A stretch of 64,000 bases of DNA. Source: Pachyseris speciosa. Its lineage: Eukaryota > Cnidaria > Anthozoa > Scleractinia > Pachyseridae. Location: NCBI GenBank assembly GCA_016490735.1, contig JAEMWC010000132.1, forward strand, positions 607,501 through 671,500. The letters run 5' to 3'. The stretch is not shown here. Below are more notes on the stretch, generated by a model. The model did no database searches, was not told the origin of the DNA, and was given only the letters and a program-made list of their open reading frames with translations. Within the stretch, counting starts at the first letter, position 1.

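Noticed and set aside
61021..63368. Very long open frames (up to about 730 codons) on both strands encoding Ala/Val/Thr, Asn/Ser or Leu repeats
   Set aside because: They are by-products of a stop-free hexanucleotide array. All frames are low complexity, none has splice or start context, and several overlap equally long frames.

Overview
The window is animal genomic DNA, most likely from an anthozoan cnidarian such as a reef coral. That assignment is inferred from the gene architecture and from the mix of tRNA-derived SINEs, Penelope-like elements and small inverted-repeat transposons. There are no prokaryotic features: coding sequence is broken into short exons with GT-AG (twice GC-AG) borders and is embedded in AT-rich, repeat-filled introns.

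One very large gene on the minus strand occupies the whole window. Its 5' end lies beyond position 64000 and its 3' end beyond position 1. I traced 38 exons (about 10.4 kb of coding sequence, roughly 3,470 residues) and checked that the reading phase carries from exon to exon. In translation order the protein contains: beta-helix repeats ending in an NWWG module (63503-64000); an SRCR domain split over two exons, then beta-helix and a CUB-like domain (59762-57628); a 2.7-kb exon with long parallel beta-helix, a second NWWG module, a second SRCR and a second CUB-like segment (57447-54757); a MAM domain over three exons (53804-48480); a third beta-helix/NWWG module (47534-46708); a C-type lectin-like domain over three exons (46465-45272); EGF and PSI modules (44993-40656); a threefold repeat of unknown function (40056-23613); an EF-hand-like exon and unassigned exons (21045-16553); a Thr/Pro-rich mucin-like linker (12770-12502); Cys-rich/EGF segments leading into a von Willebrand factor D domain (11863-7126); and a string of EGF-like repeats running off the left edge (3975-1). 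The first half resembles the invertebrate tricellular-junction protein Bark beetle/Anakonda. The VWD-EGF half looks like an added extracellular-matrix or adhesion module. Two exons contain single frame breaks, so this copy is either mis-assembled at two bases or damaged.

The introns are crowded with mobile DNA. The largest item is an 8.55-kb transposon (30512-39061) with about 0.8-kb terminal inverted repeats, TTAA on both sides and a decayed multi-exon DDE-like transposase of a family I cannot place. A Penelope-like cluster (24.7-29.8 kb) contains three head-to-head palindromic pairs, GIY-YIG endonuclease fragments and repeated hammerhead-ribozyme-like motifs. Other items are SINEs with tRNA-like heads, LINE 3' ends, MULE-, Harbinger- and pogo-like MITEs, hairpin MITEs, and long simple-sequence arrays, including a 2.2-kb hexanucleotide satellite at 61.0-63.2 kb. 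I found no convincing host gene on the plus strand.
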